Assembly (NCBI RefSeq): GCF_913776015.1
Contig: NZ_CAJYMD010000076.1
Coordinates: 47,155 to 111,154 of the forward strand
Direction: 5' to 3'
DNA from: an uncultured Oxalicibacterium sp.
GTDB taxonomy: Bacteria; Pseudomonadota; Gammaproteobacteria; Burkholderiales; Burkholderiaceae_D
Length of the DNA stretch: 64,000 nt
In this document: positions 55,515 to 64,000 of the stretch, one piece after another
Numbering within the stretch: position 1 is the first letter of the stretch
Layout of the letters: each line of letters begins with the position of its first letter
Notes under the pieces: generated by a model
Database searches by the model: none
What the model was told of the DNA's origin: nothing
What the model saw: only the letters and a program-made list of their open reading frames with translations
Made by a program: the position numbers and the translations under genes

Positions 55515-57044
55515 ATGAAACCAATCTGGATTGTTGACGACGACGAATCGATACGCTGGGTGCTGGAAAAAGCCTTGGCGCGCGAGAACCTGGCGACCAA
55601 GAGTTTTTCCAATGCGCGTGATGCCATGGAAGCGTTGAAGGACGGCGCACCGCAAGTATTGGTTTCCGATATCCGCATGCCGGGCGAATCCGGGCTCGAG
55701 CTGCTGCAGGCCGTCAAGGCCAAGCATCCGGGCTTGCCTGTCATTATCATCACGGCGTTTTCGGATCTGGATTCGGCAGTTGCCGCGTTTCAGGGCGGTG
55801 CGTTCGAATATCTTGCCAAGCCCTTCGATATCGACAAGGCGGTGGAACTGATTCGCCGTGCGCTGGAAGAAAGCCTGCGTGAAACCAGCGTCGAACATGT
55901 GTCGGCCGATACGCCCGAGATTCTCGGTCAGGCACCGGCCATGCAGGATGTCTTTCGCGCGATCGGTCGCCTCTCTCAATCGAATGTGACGGTGCTGATC
56001 ACCGGTGAGTCCGGTTCGGGCAAGGAACTCGTCGCACGTGCGCTGCACAAGCACAGCCCGCGCGCTTCGCAGCCGTTCATTGCCTTGAATACGGCGGCGA
56101 TTCCCAAGGATTTGCTGGAGTCCGAACTGTTCGGTCACGAGCGTGGCGCCTTCACAGGTGCGCAGGCAACGCGTCGCGGTCGTTTCGAGCAGGCCGAAGG
56201 CGGTACGTTGTTCCTCGATGAAATCGGCGATATGCCGTTCGATCTGCAAACGCGTCTGTTGCGTGTGCTCTCGGATGGGCATTTCTACCGCGTCGGCGGT
56301 CATCAACCGCTGAAAGCCAATGTGCGCGTGATTGCCGCGACGCACCAGAACCTCGAACATCGCGTGCGTGAAGGCCTGTTCCGCGAAGACTTGTATCACC
56401 GCCTGAATGTGATTCGTCTGCGTTTGCCGAGTTTGCGCGAACGAAAGGAAGATATCCCGATTCTCACGCGTCATTTCCTTGCGCAAAGCGCCAAGCAGTT
56501 GGGTGTGGAAGTCAAACGCATGTCGGAAGGTGCGATGCAGTTCCTCAGTAGTCTTGAGCTGCCGGGCAATGTGCGTCAGCTCGAAAATCTGTGCAACTGG
56601 ATCACGGTGATGGCGCCGGGCCAAACGGTCGAAGCCAAGGATTTGCCGCAGGAATTGACGGAAGGACAGGGCACGGCAGGCATGAATCCGAGTATTGCTG
56701 CTGCACCGTCGTCTACAGGCAGTTATATGGCACCGGATGTGGAGACGTATGCAGCCAGCGCCAATTCGCCGGCTAACACTGCGACTACATTCGCACCCAT
56801 GGCATCCAGCGAATCGACGACATGGACCGCCTTGCTGGAAGCCGAAGCGGCTGCCTTGCTGGCTGCCGGCCAGCCTGAAGTCATGGATGTATTGGGTCGC
56901 CAGTTCGAATCCGTGCTGATCAAGACAGCACTCAAGCATACGCACGGTCGCAAGAACGATGCAGCGGTACGCCTGGGCATCGGTCGCAATACGATTACGC
57001 GCAAGATTCATGAGCTCAACATCGATGGTGCGAAAGATGACTGA
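55515..57044 (+). CDS. glnG: Nitrogen regulation response regulator NtrC
   Basis: A 509-residue sigma-54 activator: receiver (Asp52 in [11 protein letters not shown]), AAA+ domain (Walker A GESGSGKE, sigma-54 contact loop [18 protein letters not shown]) and a C-terminal Fis-type helix-turn-helix ([16 protein letters not shown]). Between the AAA+ and DNA-binding parts is a low-complexity stretch of about 60 residues (about 390-450), rich in A, S, T and P, that E. coli NtrC lacks. It should act on the sites upstream of glnA in this window. Confidence 0.96.
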   Translation: MKPIWIVDDDESIRWVLEKALARENLATKSFSNARDAMEALKDGAPQVLVSDIRMPGESGLELLQAVKAKHPGLPVIIITAFSDLDSAVAAFQGGAFEYLAKPFDIDKAVELIRRALEESLRETSVEHVSADTPEILGQAPAMQDVFRAIGRLSQSNVTVLITGESGSGKELVARALHKHSPRASQPFIALNTAAIPKDLLESELFGHERGAFTGAQATRRGRFEQAEGGTLFLDEIGDMPFDLQTRLLRVLSDGHFYRVGGHQPLKANVRVIAATHQNLEHRVREGLFREDLYHRLNVIRLRLPSLRERKEDIPILTRHFLAQSAKQLGVEVKRMSEGAMQFLSSLELPGNVRQLENLCNWITVMAPGQTVEAKDLPQELTEGQGTAGMNPSIAAAPSSTGSYMAPDVETYAASANSPANTATTFAPMASSESTTWTALLEAEAAALLAAGQPEVMDVLGRQFESVLIKTALKHTHGRKNDAAVRLGIGRNTITRKIHELNIDGAKDD

Positions 57045-57068
57045 CGCAAGCTGTTTATGTCACAGGCA

Positions 57069-57103
57069 AAAAAATACCCCGACTTGGTCGGGGTATTTTT
57101 TTT
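57069..57103. terminator. Bidirectional terminator between ntrC and cheA
   Basis: AAAAATACCCCGAC pairs with GTCGGGGTATTTTT, with T-runs in both directions. It closes both convergent operons. Confidence 0.9.
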
Positions 57104-57125
57104 AGATCGGCCTGTTTGTTCAATA

Positions 57126-59024
57126 TCAGGCTGCCAACTTGACCACCGTGCGCTTGGCTGTTGCCTTGCTGCCTTCAAGCAGGAAGGAGAGGCCGACCAC
57201 CAGTACCAGTTCACCTTCGGCAGAACGTGCCGTACCGGCAATGCCATCCACATGCATGGCGGTCATCGGCTTGATCACGAGATCGGCCGTGCCTTCGACC
57301 ATGCCGACAGAAAGAATGTAAGGTTGGGGTGCCGCGATGACGATGCCGACACGTTCCGATTGCAGTTCGTAACCCAGCGCACCCGCCAGCGAGCGTACCG
57401 GCAATGGACGGCCCTGATCACGCAAGACCGGTGCGCCACCGACGTGTTCGAATTCCTCCGGCAATTCGACGACGCGTTCGACCACGGCCATTGGCAGGGC
57501 CAGTGCCGCATCCGAACTGCGCACCAGCATCGTTGGCACGATCGACAGTTCGATCGGCAAACGGATGGAGAAGCGCGTGCCGATGCCGAGACGCGAATCG
57601 ATGGTGATGGCGCCACGATGTTTTTCTACAGCGGTTTTCACCACGTCCATGCCGACACCACGACCGGAGACGCTGTTGGCCACTTCCTTGGTTGAGAAGC
57701 CGGGCAGAAATACCAGTTGCAGCATTTCTTCCTGCGTTTGTGCGGCGTTTTCGGAAATCAATCCCTTGGACAAGGCTTTGGCGCGCAAGGCCTGCGCATC
57801 CATGCCTTTACCATCGTCCGAAATTTCGATCATGACGCTGCTGGCTTCCTGCCATGCCTTGAGCAGGATCACGGATTTGGCCGGCTTGCCGGATGTGGCA
57901 CGTGTTGCTGCATCTTCGATGCCGTGATCGAGCGAGTTGCGCAACATGTGGACGAGCGGATCGTATAGGCTGTCCACCACCACGCGATCGACTTCGGTTT
58001 CTGCACCTTCGATCTGCAGATCGACTTCCTTGCCCAGATCCTTTGCCAGTTCCCGTACGAGTCGCGGGAAGCGCTGGAACAATTTGCCGACTGGCTGCAT
58101 GCGTGTGGACAAGGTGGCGCGTTGCAATTCCGTCGAATAGCGTGAGGCACGTCCCAGTGTTTCCGCAAGAGCAGACATCAGCGTGGCGGCCTGGCCTTCG
58201 AACGGGAATTGCGCCAGTTTTTCTAGTAATACGGCGGCCTGGTTAGCGGCCTGCACCGATTCACCGGCGACTTCCAGCAAGGCATCGAGCTTGACGGCAT
58301 CGATACGAATGCTTTCTTCCTTGACGATCGTAGTGTTTTTGTCTGCGGCAGGCACGGTGCGACGTTCGACACCATCCCAACCGGCAGGTTTGCCAGCCGG
58401 CGCAGCTTGTGTGGCAGGAGCCGAGGCAGTCGGTGCTGGCGTTGCTGCAATGGCAGGTGTTTGCGCTTGTGCGGAAGCGGCAGGCATATCGACCACCGTG
58501 CCGGGCGGTACGACAGCCAAATACATGGCACGCCAATCGAGTCCATCGTCAATGATGGCGGTGTCGGAAATGGGGGCTGCTTCACCCATGGCGGCAGTTG
58601 CGAGCGGCGCTGCTGCGTTTGCACTGGCGGCTGGTGCAGCGCCACCTTCGATGGCGCTGGTCAGAATGCTTTCGAGTTCAGCCGGCATTGCAGGCAGCGT
58701 TTCGGCTGGTGTGCCATTGGCCAGTGCATCGAGCTGGTCGGCCACGAAGCCGCTGGCTTGCAAGGCGGCCTCGATAGCCATCGGTGTCACAGGGACCTGG
58801 CCGTTACGCAGGGCATCGAACAGGTTTTCAGTCAGGTGACAGGCCGACACCATCGCCGGCAAGTTCATGAAGCCGGCACCGCCCTTGATCGTATGGAAGG
58901 AGCGGAACACGGCATTGAGTGTGTTCAGATCGTCGGGATTGCGTTCGAGCGAGAGCAGGTGTTCTTCCACATTGGTGGCAAGATCCAGCGCCTCGACGAC
59001 GAATTCCTTGAGCATGTCATCCAT
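57126..59024 (-). CDS. cheA: Chemotaxis histidine kinase CheA, without an obvious P2 domain
   Basis: A 632-residue CheA-type kinase. P1/Hpt (about 1-110) has SFHTIKGGAGF with His44. An Ala/Pro/Thr-rich linker (about 115-235) sits where P2, the CheY/CheB docking domain, would normally be. Then come dimerisation P3 (about 240-305), HATPase P4 (HMLRNSLDHGIE, DDGKGMD, GRGVGMD) and CheW-like P5. P3 reads VAGESVQAANQ rather than the usual VGELV, so it belongs to a divergent class. It begins directly after the cheZ stop with no gap. No cheW, cheY, cheR or cheB gene is present here. Confidence 0.9.
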   Translation of the reverse strand: MDDMLKEFVVEALDLATNVEEHLLSLERNPDDLNTLNAVFRSFHTIKGGAGFMNLPAMVSACHLTENLFDALRNGQVPVTPMAIEAALQASGFVADQLDALANGTPAETLPAMPAELESILTSAIEGGAAPAASANAAAPLATAAMGEAAPISDTAIIDDGLDWRAMYLAVVPPGTVVDMPAASAQAQTPAIAATPAPTASAPATQAAPAGKPAGWDGVERRTVPAADKNTTIVKEESIRIDAVKLDALLEVAGESVQAANQAAVLLEKLAQFPFEGQAATLMSALAETLGRASRYSTELQRATLSTRMQPVGKLFQRFPRLVRELAKDLGKEVDLQIEGAETEVDRVVVDSLYDPLVHMLRNSLDHGIEDAATRATSGKPAKSVILLKAWQEASSVMIEISDDGKGMDAQALRAKALSKGLISENAAQTQEEMLQLVFLPGFSTKEVANSVSGRGVGMDVVKTAVEKHRGAITIDSRLGIGTRFSIRLPIELSIVPTMLVRSSDAALALPMAVVERVVELPEEFEHVGGAPVLRDQGRPLPVRSLAGALGYELQSERVGIVIAAPQPYILSVGMVEGTADLVIKPMTAMHVDGIAGTARSAEGELVLVVGLSFLLEGSKATAKRTVVKLAA

Positions 59025-59822
59025 TTAGAATCCCAGATCGGCAAGCAGACTATCCACATCGTCCTGCGCCATGGCAACGGCTGGCATGGCGGGGCCATTC
59101 ATCAGTTCGGCCGGTGTTTCGGCCTTGTGTTCCTGGGCTGCGGCCTTGATTTCGGCGGGTGCGTTATCAAGCAGCAGTTGTGCCAGTTCGGTCTCGACGC
59201 GGTTGGTAATCGCGACGATCTTCTTGATCAACTGACCGGTAATGTCCTGAAAATCCTGCGCCATCATGATGTCGAGCAGGCGTGCTTTTTCGGCATCGGT
59301 GGCTTGGGCAACCGTGGCCGAGAAGCTGCGCGAATCGCCGGCCAGCGTCTTGAATTCGTCGATGCTGAGTTTGCCTTCGAACAGTTGCGCCCAGCGCGTA
59401 TCCATATCCTTTGCCTGTTTGGAAAGCGCTTCCTGTTCCGGCATACCGATATCGATGGCATTCAAGACTTTGTTGGCTGCCTGTTCGGTCAGTGTCGCAA
59501 CATATTCGAGTCGACCTTGTGCATCCGATATTTGCGAGGCGACATCCGATAGCGAACGGTCGTAACCGAGTTCGCGCAGGGAATCGTGCATGACGCGCAC
59601 AATACCGCCCAGGCGTTCGTACATCGGTTTGTCGGATTCGTCTGTCGTGGTCTCCCCGGTCGGCGTGGCGCTGACTGGCGCAGCAGAGATGGGTTCTGCA
59701 GGCGCAACGGGGGCACTCATCGCGGGGGCAGCGGGCGTAGGTGCGGGTGTGGCGACTTCGCTCAGGCGCTGTGCCGAAATTTCGTCAAACAAGGCTTCAA
59801 AATCGTCCGTATCCCCGCTCAT
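59025..59822 (-). CDS. cheZ: CheY-phosphate phosphatase CheZ
   Basis: A 265-residue CheZ. The N-terminal third is an Ala/Pro/Thr linker (about 30-65), followed by a long helical bundle. The catalytic motif DFQDITGQLIKKI carries the conserved Asp and Gln, and the C-terminal CheY-docking helix is DDVDSLLADLGF. It is the first gene of a cheZ-cheA operon; the usual partner cheY is not in the window. ATG 59822 has AGGG upstream. A sigma-28 promoter lies 52 bases before the start. Confidence 0.93.
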   Translation of the reverse strand: MSGDTDDFEALFDEISAQRLSEVATPAPTPAAPAMSAPVAPAEPISAAPVSATPTGETTTDESDKPMYERLGGIVRVMHDSLRELGYDRSLSDVASQISDAQGRLEYVATLTEQAANKVLNAIDIGMPEQEALSKQAKDMDTRWAQLFEGKLSIDEFKTLAGDSRSFSATVAQATDAEKARLLDIMMAQDFQDITGQLIKKIVAITNRVETELAQLLLDNAPAEIKAAAQEHKAETPAELMNGPAMPAVAMAQDDVDSLLADLGF

Positions 59823-59873
59823 TGCTAACCCTTTTCGTGATGATCTTCGCACGTGATGCGTGCGTATGGTTTG

Positions 59874-59900
59874 TTATCGGCAGACTTGTCGCCAGGTTGA
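59874..59900 (-). promoter_or_regulatory. Sigma-28 (FliA) promoter of cheZ-cheA
   Basis: On the minus strand, TCAACCTG and a perfect GCCGATAA are separated by 11 bases, matching the FliA pattern TAAAGTTT-N11-GCCGATAA (TCAAG variants at -35 are common). This places the operon in the late flagellar class. Confidence 0.8.
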
Positions 59901-60292
59901 GCCTGACGCTGCAAGGATACCGCGCCCGAAGAGCGTTGACTGAAGGCAATAATACCGAGATTTGCCGGGCCAGCATAGCGAATGCCAGCGACATGGCGAC
60001 AGCAGACAACACTTGTGAAATTTGTTGAAATCCTCTTGCCGAATTCGCATTTCACGAGCCGTTTGCGGTACACGGTTGCGTATTCGTGACGCTTGCATGT
60101 ACGGTAATTGACGCTCCGACAGGCGGCGCATACACTGCTGCTGGTCGTCTGGCATGCAGTTTCGTTGGCTACCACGATGCTTTGTTATCGAATTGCCTAT
60201 TGAATTGTTTATTGCAGCAGACTGTTTTCTTTCGACGTATTTCTCTCATTTTTCATCTCCTGCCGTTTCCCGCATCGCGCCGGGCCTCATGC
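59901..60292. other. Intergenic region before cobT
   Basis: About 390 bases between the divergent cheZ and cobT genes. A frame is open upstream of cobT from 60086, but it lacks protein features. No cobalamin riboswitch is recognised here, unlike at the right edge of the window. Confidence 0.45.
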
Positions 60293-61336
60293 ATGACCGC
60301 GTTTTCCATTCTCCCGATTCAAGACCAGCCGCTCGCTCGGCAGATACAGCACGCCATTGACAATAAGACCAAGCCTTTAGGCAGTCTTGGCCGACTCGAA
60401 CAACTGGCTTTGCAGATCGGCCTGATTCAGCAGACGGTTCAGCCGGTACTACGCGATCCAGCGTTGATCGTATTTGCCGGCGACCATGGCGTGGTAGCCG
60501 AAGGAATTTCGGCCTATCCGCAAAGTGTGACCTGGCAGATGGTCGAGAATTTTCTTGCCGGTGGCGCAGCCATCAATGTGTTTGCACGCCAGAACGCCTG
60601 CGCGCTGCATATCGTCGATGCCGGTGTCAATCACGTATTCGGTGAGCGCGCGGGGCTGCTCGATCGCAAGGTCGCAGCGGGTACACGCAATTTTGCGCAA
60701 GAGCCGGCGATGACGATGACCGAATGTGAACAGGCCATGCAACACGGTGCCGAGCTGGTGCGTGGCTTGCATGGCAATGTCATCGGATTCGGTGAAATGG
60801 GCATTGGCAATACGACTGCAGCAGCAGCCATCATGCACGCGCTGACGGGATTGCCGGCAGCGGAATGCGTCGGGGCCGGCACGGGGCTATCGCCTGAAGG
60901 CGTCTTGCACAAGCAGCAGGTAATCGAAAAAGCCGTCGCTCTGCATGCCGGCATACGCACACCGCAGCAGGTATTGGCAACCTTTGGCGGTTTTGAAATC
61001 GCCATGATGGCAGGAGCCATGCTGGCGGCTGCGGAGCGTCGCATGGTGTTGCTGATCGATGGTTTTATCGTGACCAGTGCCTTGCTGGTGGCAGCACGCA
61101 TGCAACCGGCAATTCTGGATTACTGCGTATTTGCACACTGTTCGGACGAACGCGGGCACGCTGCCTTGTTGCATGCCTTGCAGGCAAAGCCGCTAATGCA
61201 ACTTGGCTTGCGTTTGGGGGAGGGCACGGGAAGTGTGATGGCTTTGCCTTTGCTGCACGCGGCAGTCAATTTCCTGTCCGACATGGCGACCTTCGAATCG
61301 GCCGCCGTCAGCAACAAGACTTGCAGCAGAACCTGA
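60293..61336 (+). CDS. cobT: Nicotinate-nucleotide–dimethylbenzimidazole phosphoribosyltransferase CobT
   Basis: A 347-residue enzyme that makes alpha-ribazole phosphate for the lower ligand of cobalamin. It has KTKPLGSLGRLEQLA, IVFAGDHGV and the C-terminal GEGTGSVMALPLL with the proposed catalytic glutamate. ATG 60293 (MTAFSILPIQ) starts the conserved part. It is the first gene of cobT-cobS-cobC. Confidence 0.96.
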   Translation: MTAFSILPIQDQPLARQIQHAIDNKTKPLGSLGRLEQLALQIGLIQQTVQPVLRDPALIVFAGDHGVVAEGISAYPQSVTWQMVENFLAGGAAINVFARQNACALHIVDAGVNHVFGERAGLLDRKVAAGTRNFAQEPAMTMTECEQAMQHGAELVRGLHGNVIGFGEMGIGNTTAAAAIMHALTGLPAAECVGAGTGLSPEGVLHKQQVIEKAVALHAGIRTPQQVLATFGGFEIAMMAGAMLAAAERRMVLLIDGFIVTSALLVAARMQPAILDYCVFAHCSDERGHAALLHALQAKPLMQLGLRLGEGTGSVMALPLLHAAVNFLSDMATFESAAVSNKTCSRT

Positions 61337-61367
61337 ATAAGCAGAATCTGAATAAAAAGAGGCGAAC

Positions 61368-62186
61368 ATGGGGATGGAACCGGATCTGTTTGAAGAAGAG
61401 GACATGGGCAAGCGCATGATGCACGAAGTGCGTCTGTTCTTCGTCGCCTTGCAGTTCTTCACGCGCTTGCCGATACCGCGCTGGGTCGGCCATGATCCAC
61501 GCTGGCTGTCGCAGGCGGCCCGTTATTTTCCGCTGGTGGGTTTCATCGTGGCGCTGATCACCAGCCTGGTCTACGTCATGGCTACTTTGTTGTGGCCGCA
61601 ATCGGTCGCCGTGCTGCTGAGTGTGATTGCCGGCATATGGTTGACTAGTGCATTTCATGAAGACGGTTTTGCCGATACCTGCGATGGTCTTGGTGGCAGT
61701 GCGACTGCCGAACGTGCACTGGCCATCATGAAGGATTCACGCATTGGCGCGTATGGTGCGATCGGCATTTTGCTGATGCTGGGATTGAAAACCGTTGCCT
61801 TGATCGACATGCCACCGGCCACGGTGGTGGCAGCCTTGTTGCTCGGCCATCCGTTATCGCGACTGTGTGCCGTCAGCCTGATCTGGCGACTCGATTACGC
61901 TCGTGAAGATGGCAAGGCCAAGCCGATTGCCGAGCATATGTCCAGTCACGAATTTGGCATTGCCTCGCTGATCGTGGTGGTTGCCTTTTTGCTGGCAGCC
62001 ATTTCCGGTTGGGCACCGCTGAATGGCGTGGTGTTCGGCATCTTGCTGGCCGGTATCGCGACGTTCTGGATGGCAAGAATGTTCAAGCGCCGTCTCGGTG
62101 GCTATACTGGCGATTGCCTTGGTGCAGTCCAGCAGGTGGCCGAGGTGTCTTTCTATCTGGGAGTGTTGAGCGCCGTCACTTATTGA
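61368..62186 (+). CDS. cobS: Adenosylcobinamide-GDP ribazoletransferase CobS
   Basis: A 272-residue inner-membrane enzyme with about six or seven helices that joins adenosylcobinamide-GDP and alpha-ribazole (phosphate). The conserved FHEDGFADTCDGLGG and MKDSRIGAYGAIG loops are the metal/substrate motifs. The N-terminus starts MGMEPDLFEEED; ATG 61404 (MGKRMM) or 61419 are alternatives closer to the family norm. It is 31 bases after cobT. Confidence 0.95.
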   Translation: MGMEPDLFEEEDMGKRMMHEVRLFFVALQFFTRLPIPRWVGHDPRWLSQAARYFPLVGFIVALITSLVYVMATLLWPQSVAVLLSVIAGIWLTSAFHEDGFADTCDGLGGSATAERALAIMKDSRIGAYGAIGILLMLGLKTVALIDMPPATVVAALLLGHPLSRLCAVSLIWRLDYAREDGKAKPIAEHMSSHEFGIASLIVVVAFLLAAISGWAPLNGVVFGILLAGIATFWMARMFKRRLGGYTGDCLGAVQQVAEVSFYLGVLSAVTY

Positions 62187-62198
62187 CCCGAGGTCATC

Positions 62199-62750
62199 AT
62201 GCACCTTTACCTGATTCGTCATCCGCGACCCATCGTTGCCGCCAACGTGTGTTACGGACGCAGCGATCTGAAGGTGGCGGAAGAAACCCTGACCTCGGTG
62301 CATGATGCGCTGCTTCCTCTTTTACCCACGCGCGCCCGCATATTTTCCAGTCCGCTCAGTCGTTGTACGGTACTTTCGAACAGGTTGGCTGAAGCGCTCG
62401 ATTGTGCGCCCGTTTATGACGAACGCTTGCGTGAAATGCATTTCGGCGATTGGGAAATGCAGCCTTGGGACGCTATTCCACGTACGGATATCGATGCCTG
62501 GACCAGCGATCTGATCGGTTATCGTCCCGGCGGTGGCGAAACGGTGCTGGAAGTCGCACAGCGTGTGCGTGCATTTCGCGATGATCTTGCGGGACTAGAT
62601 ATCGAACACGCCATCGTCATTTGTCATGCCGGCACCATTCGTTTGCTGGCAGCATGCGAGCATGCCCTGTCCGTACCGGAGATGGCCTTGTATGCGGCAC
62701 AGAAACCGCATCGCATTGGCTACGGCGAATTGTTGATCGTTGATTGCTGA
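62199..62750 (+). CDS. cobC: Alpha-ribazole phosphatase CobC
   Basis: A 183-residue histidine phosphatase. YLIRHPRP holds catalytic His8; the RHP form instead of RHG is typical of betaproteobacterial CobC. The second histidine is in VICHAGTIRLL. It removes the phosphate from alpha-ribazole phosphate or adenosylcobalamin phosphate. It is 12 bases after cobS, the last gene of the operon. Confidence 0.93.
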   Translation: MHLYLIRHPRPIVAANVCYGRSDLKVAEETLTSVHDALLPLLPTRARIFSSPLSRCTVLSNRLAEALDCAPVYDERLREMHFGDWEMQPWDAIPRTDIDAWTSDLIGYRPGGGETVLEVAQRVRAFRDDLAGLDIEHAIVICHAGTIRLLAACEHALSVPEMALYAAQKPHRIGYGELLIVDC

Positions 62751-62862
62751 AAATCGATCTGATGGAAGGCAGCGGTTGCACGGCATGTTTTACGTGCTAC
62801 TTTGCTGATGAAAATGCGTTGGCGTTGAGGCGCTACGACGCTCAGTCGGAGGCTTCTTATCC

Positions 62863-63660
62863 TTAGAAAATGGCCCGTTCGCGCCGATCTTCCTCGACCA
62901 GATGATGCAGTGTCATGGCGGCAAAATGTGCCGACACAACGTCGCGTCCCCACGGTTTGCGCTTGTTGGGTAGTACGCGCAACCAGCCGAATGTGCGGGC
63001 TGCGCGCAGGACATGCTGTTGTACGTCGGGTTTGTCCTTGCGCAAATAGCGCAGTAGTACCGACGCGATGTGCTCGGGCGTCATGCGCAGAATGTAGGCT
63101 GTGGAATGTAGATACAGCACCCAGTCACGTGCCTGTGCGGCTTCCAGCGGCATGCTTTTAGTCGGATCGTCTTCAAAATCGATGAAGCTGACCTTGCCCT
63201 CATGCCAGATCATGTTGCGTGCGAAACACTGGCTCGCAGTTTGTTCGAGGCGATGCAGGGAGAGAATTGCATTCAGGCCAGCCTCCCAGTAACGCTGGCC
63301 TACATCCGCATGCTCGCGCAACATATGGTCGAGTGACGTCTCGCCCAGAAAAGACATGGCAAACCACTGCGGCGTCACATGTAGAACGTCCGGCACCGAA
63401 GCACCAGCTACCTTCAGCGCCTGCAAACGCATGACTTCAATGCGCTGCGCGTCGCTGCCGCCGGGCGCCGGCACGGCACGCAACATCGGTTGTCCAAGAA
63501 TCGCGGCCAGCGTATCCAGCACCGGATAGCCCCAATGCTTGAGCTGCGGCTCAAGCTGCTTGATGATGACCGGCGTGCCGTCCACATCCAGCTTGTGCGT
63601 GCGACCGGGGCGGCCCATCAGCGTGGTATCGATGGCGTTCTGCTGTTCGGATGTAAACAT
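62863..63660 (-). CDS. Protein-kinase-like fold protein, probably with incomplete active site
   Basis: A 265-residue soluble protein. VDGTPVIIKQLEP resembles the VAIK lysine strand of kinase folds, and ARNMIWHEGKVSFIDFEDDP resembles the catalytic-loop Asn and DFG segments of BUD32/Kdo-kinase relatives. The expected catalytic aspartate before Arg-Asn is not seen (SQCFARN), and DFG reads DFE, so it may be a pseudokinase or a distant small-molecule kinase. It converges on cobC. ATG 63660 (MFTSEQQNAI) is the likely start. Confidence 0.65.
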   Translation of the reverse strand: MFTSEQQNAIDTTLMGRPGRTHKLDVDGTPVIIKQLEPQLKHWGYPVLDTLAAILGQPMLRAVPAPGGSDAQRIEVMRLQALKVAGASVPDVLHVTPQWFAMSFLGETSLDHMLREHADVGQRYWEAGLNAILSLHRLEQTASQCFARNMIWHEGKVSFIDFEDDPTKSMPLEAAQARDWVLYLHSTAYILRMTPEHIASVLLRYLRKDKPDVQQHVLRAARTFGWLRVLPNKRKPWGRDVVSAHFAAMTLHHLVEEDRRERAIF

Positions 63661-63778
63661 GAAAAAAGGCAAGAGCAGGCGAGGGGGCATTATAGATCAG
63701 CCCTATCGATGGATTGACGTGTTTCCCCACAGAGATAGGCAATGGCGTCGTACATATCCGACAAGACTCGCCTCAAAA

Positions 63779-63807
63779 TTGCCCGGCCTGTTTCAGCCAC
63801 GTACAAT
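63779..63807 (+). promoter_or_regulatory. Promoter driving the cobalamin riboswitch
   Basis: TTGCCC (63779-63784) and TACAAT (63802-63807) are 17 bases apart, directly before the riboswitch aptamer. Confidence 0.65.
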
Positions 63808-63810
63808 GGC

Positions 63811-64000
63811 GTCCGTTCAGGTGCCCGCAGCTATATTCATGGCTGCAGTTAAACGGGAAACACGAGGTCTTTACAAGGCTGACGTGTGCTGCCCCCGCAA
63901 CGGTCGACAAGCGTCGTCGAATCGACGACAACTCACTTCTTCATACCACTGTGCGTTTCATGCATGGGAAGGTCAGGTGCGTTTGCTTGTTCAGCCCGGA
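63811..64000 (+). ncRNA. Cobalamin riboswitch, 3' end outside the window
   Basis: Conserved AdoCbl aptamer blocks occur in order: CAGGTGCCCGCAG, TTAAACGGGAAACACG, GCTGACGTGTGCTGCCCCCGC with AACGGT, CACTGTGC, CATGGGAAGG, and at the edge TTCAGCCCGGA, the beginning of the B12-box region. The gene it controls lies past position 64000; a TonB-dependent B12 receptor (btuB) is a likely guess given the adjacent cob genes. Confidence 0.93.

Noticed and set aside
55347..57011. 554-codon open frame opposite ntrC
   Set aside because: Antisense of a clear NtrC gene.
1..64000. CRISPR array, insertion sequence, prophage or restriction-modification system
   Set aside because: No regular direct repeats with spacers, no transposase, and no phage or R-M genes were found; only the integrase remnant points to past mobility.

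Overview
The window looks like a chromosomal segment of a betaproteobacterium of the Burkholderiales, most likely Oxalobacteraceae (Herminiimonas/Janthinobacterium-like). This is inferred from gene content and order: glnA–DUF4124–ntrB–ntrC, cobT–cobS–cobC, class I fumarase next to murI, the RHP form of CobC, and many sensory genes. No complete mobile element, CRISPR array or rRNA operon is visible. The only trace of mobility is a truncated tyrosine integrase beside tRNA-Ser.

Region by region. 0–6 kb is a signalling block: an edge-truncated PAS-PAS histidine kinase, a bacteriophytochrome (red/far-red receptor kinase) with its CheY-like partner, and a hybrid kinase. 6–7.2 kb holds a small membrane peptide, the integrase remnant and tRNA-Ser(GGA). 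7.2–12.7 kb is central metabolism and housekeeping: acs, a UPF0114 membrane protein, class I fumarase, murI and tRNA-His. 13–18.3 kb carries two methyl-accepting chemotaxis proteins, with an entericidin lipoprotein and a gene-poor stretch between them. 18.5–19.4 kb is a cytochrome c with a coupled unknown gene. 19.6–26 kb is the complete pgaABCD operon for poly-N-acetylglucosamine (PNAG) biofilm polysaccharide. Divergent from it at 27–31.5 kb lies a CHASE3 histidine kinase, a response regulator and an 818-residue REC-PAS-LOV-GGDEF-EAL protein.

31.7–43.7 kb holds a formyltransferase-fold protein, a large autotransporter, ferredoxin-NADP reductase, a MacA-MacB-outer-membrane-factor exporter, and a CytX-type thiamine-precursor transporter behind a TPP riboswitch. 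44–52 kb is mixed: an orphan PhnD-like binding protein, LapA-like, FliL-like and DUF1289 proteins, RF3, a TAXI-type binding protein, a rhodanese and a putative Na+/H+ antiporter. 52–57 kb is the nitrogen regulon core, with three NtrC-type sites and a sigma-54 promoter ahead of glnA. 57–60 kb is a cheZ-cheA operon behind a sigma-28 promoter. 60–64 kb is the cobalamin nucleotide-loop pathway, and the window ends inside a cobalamin riboswitch.

The most interesting theme is light plus biofilm. A bacteriophytochrome and a LOV-domain GGDEF/EAL protein lie within 30 kb of each other, each following a Rcp1-like response regulator. The LOV gene sits divergently beside pgaABCD, whose synthase PgaCD is known in E. 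coli to be activated by c-di-GMP. The LOV domain keeps the photoactive cysteine, but the conserved flavin-sensing glutamine reads as leucine. Everything here comes from reading the sequence alone; functional links between neighbours are inference.
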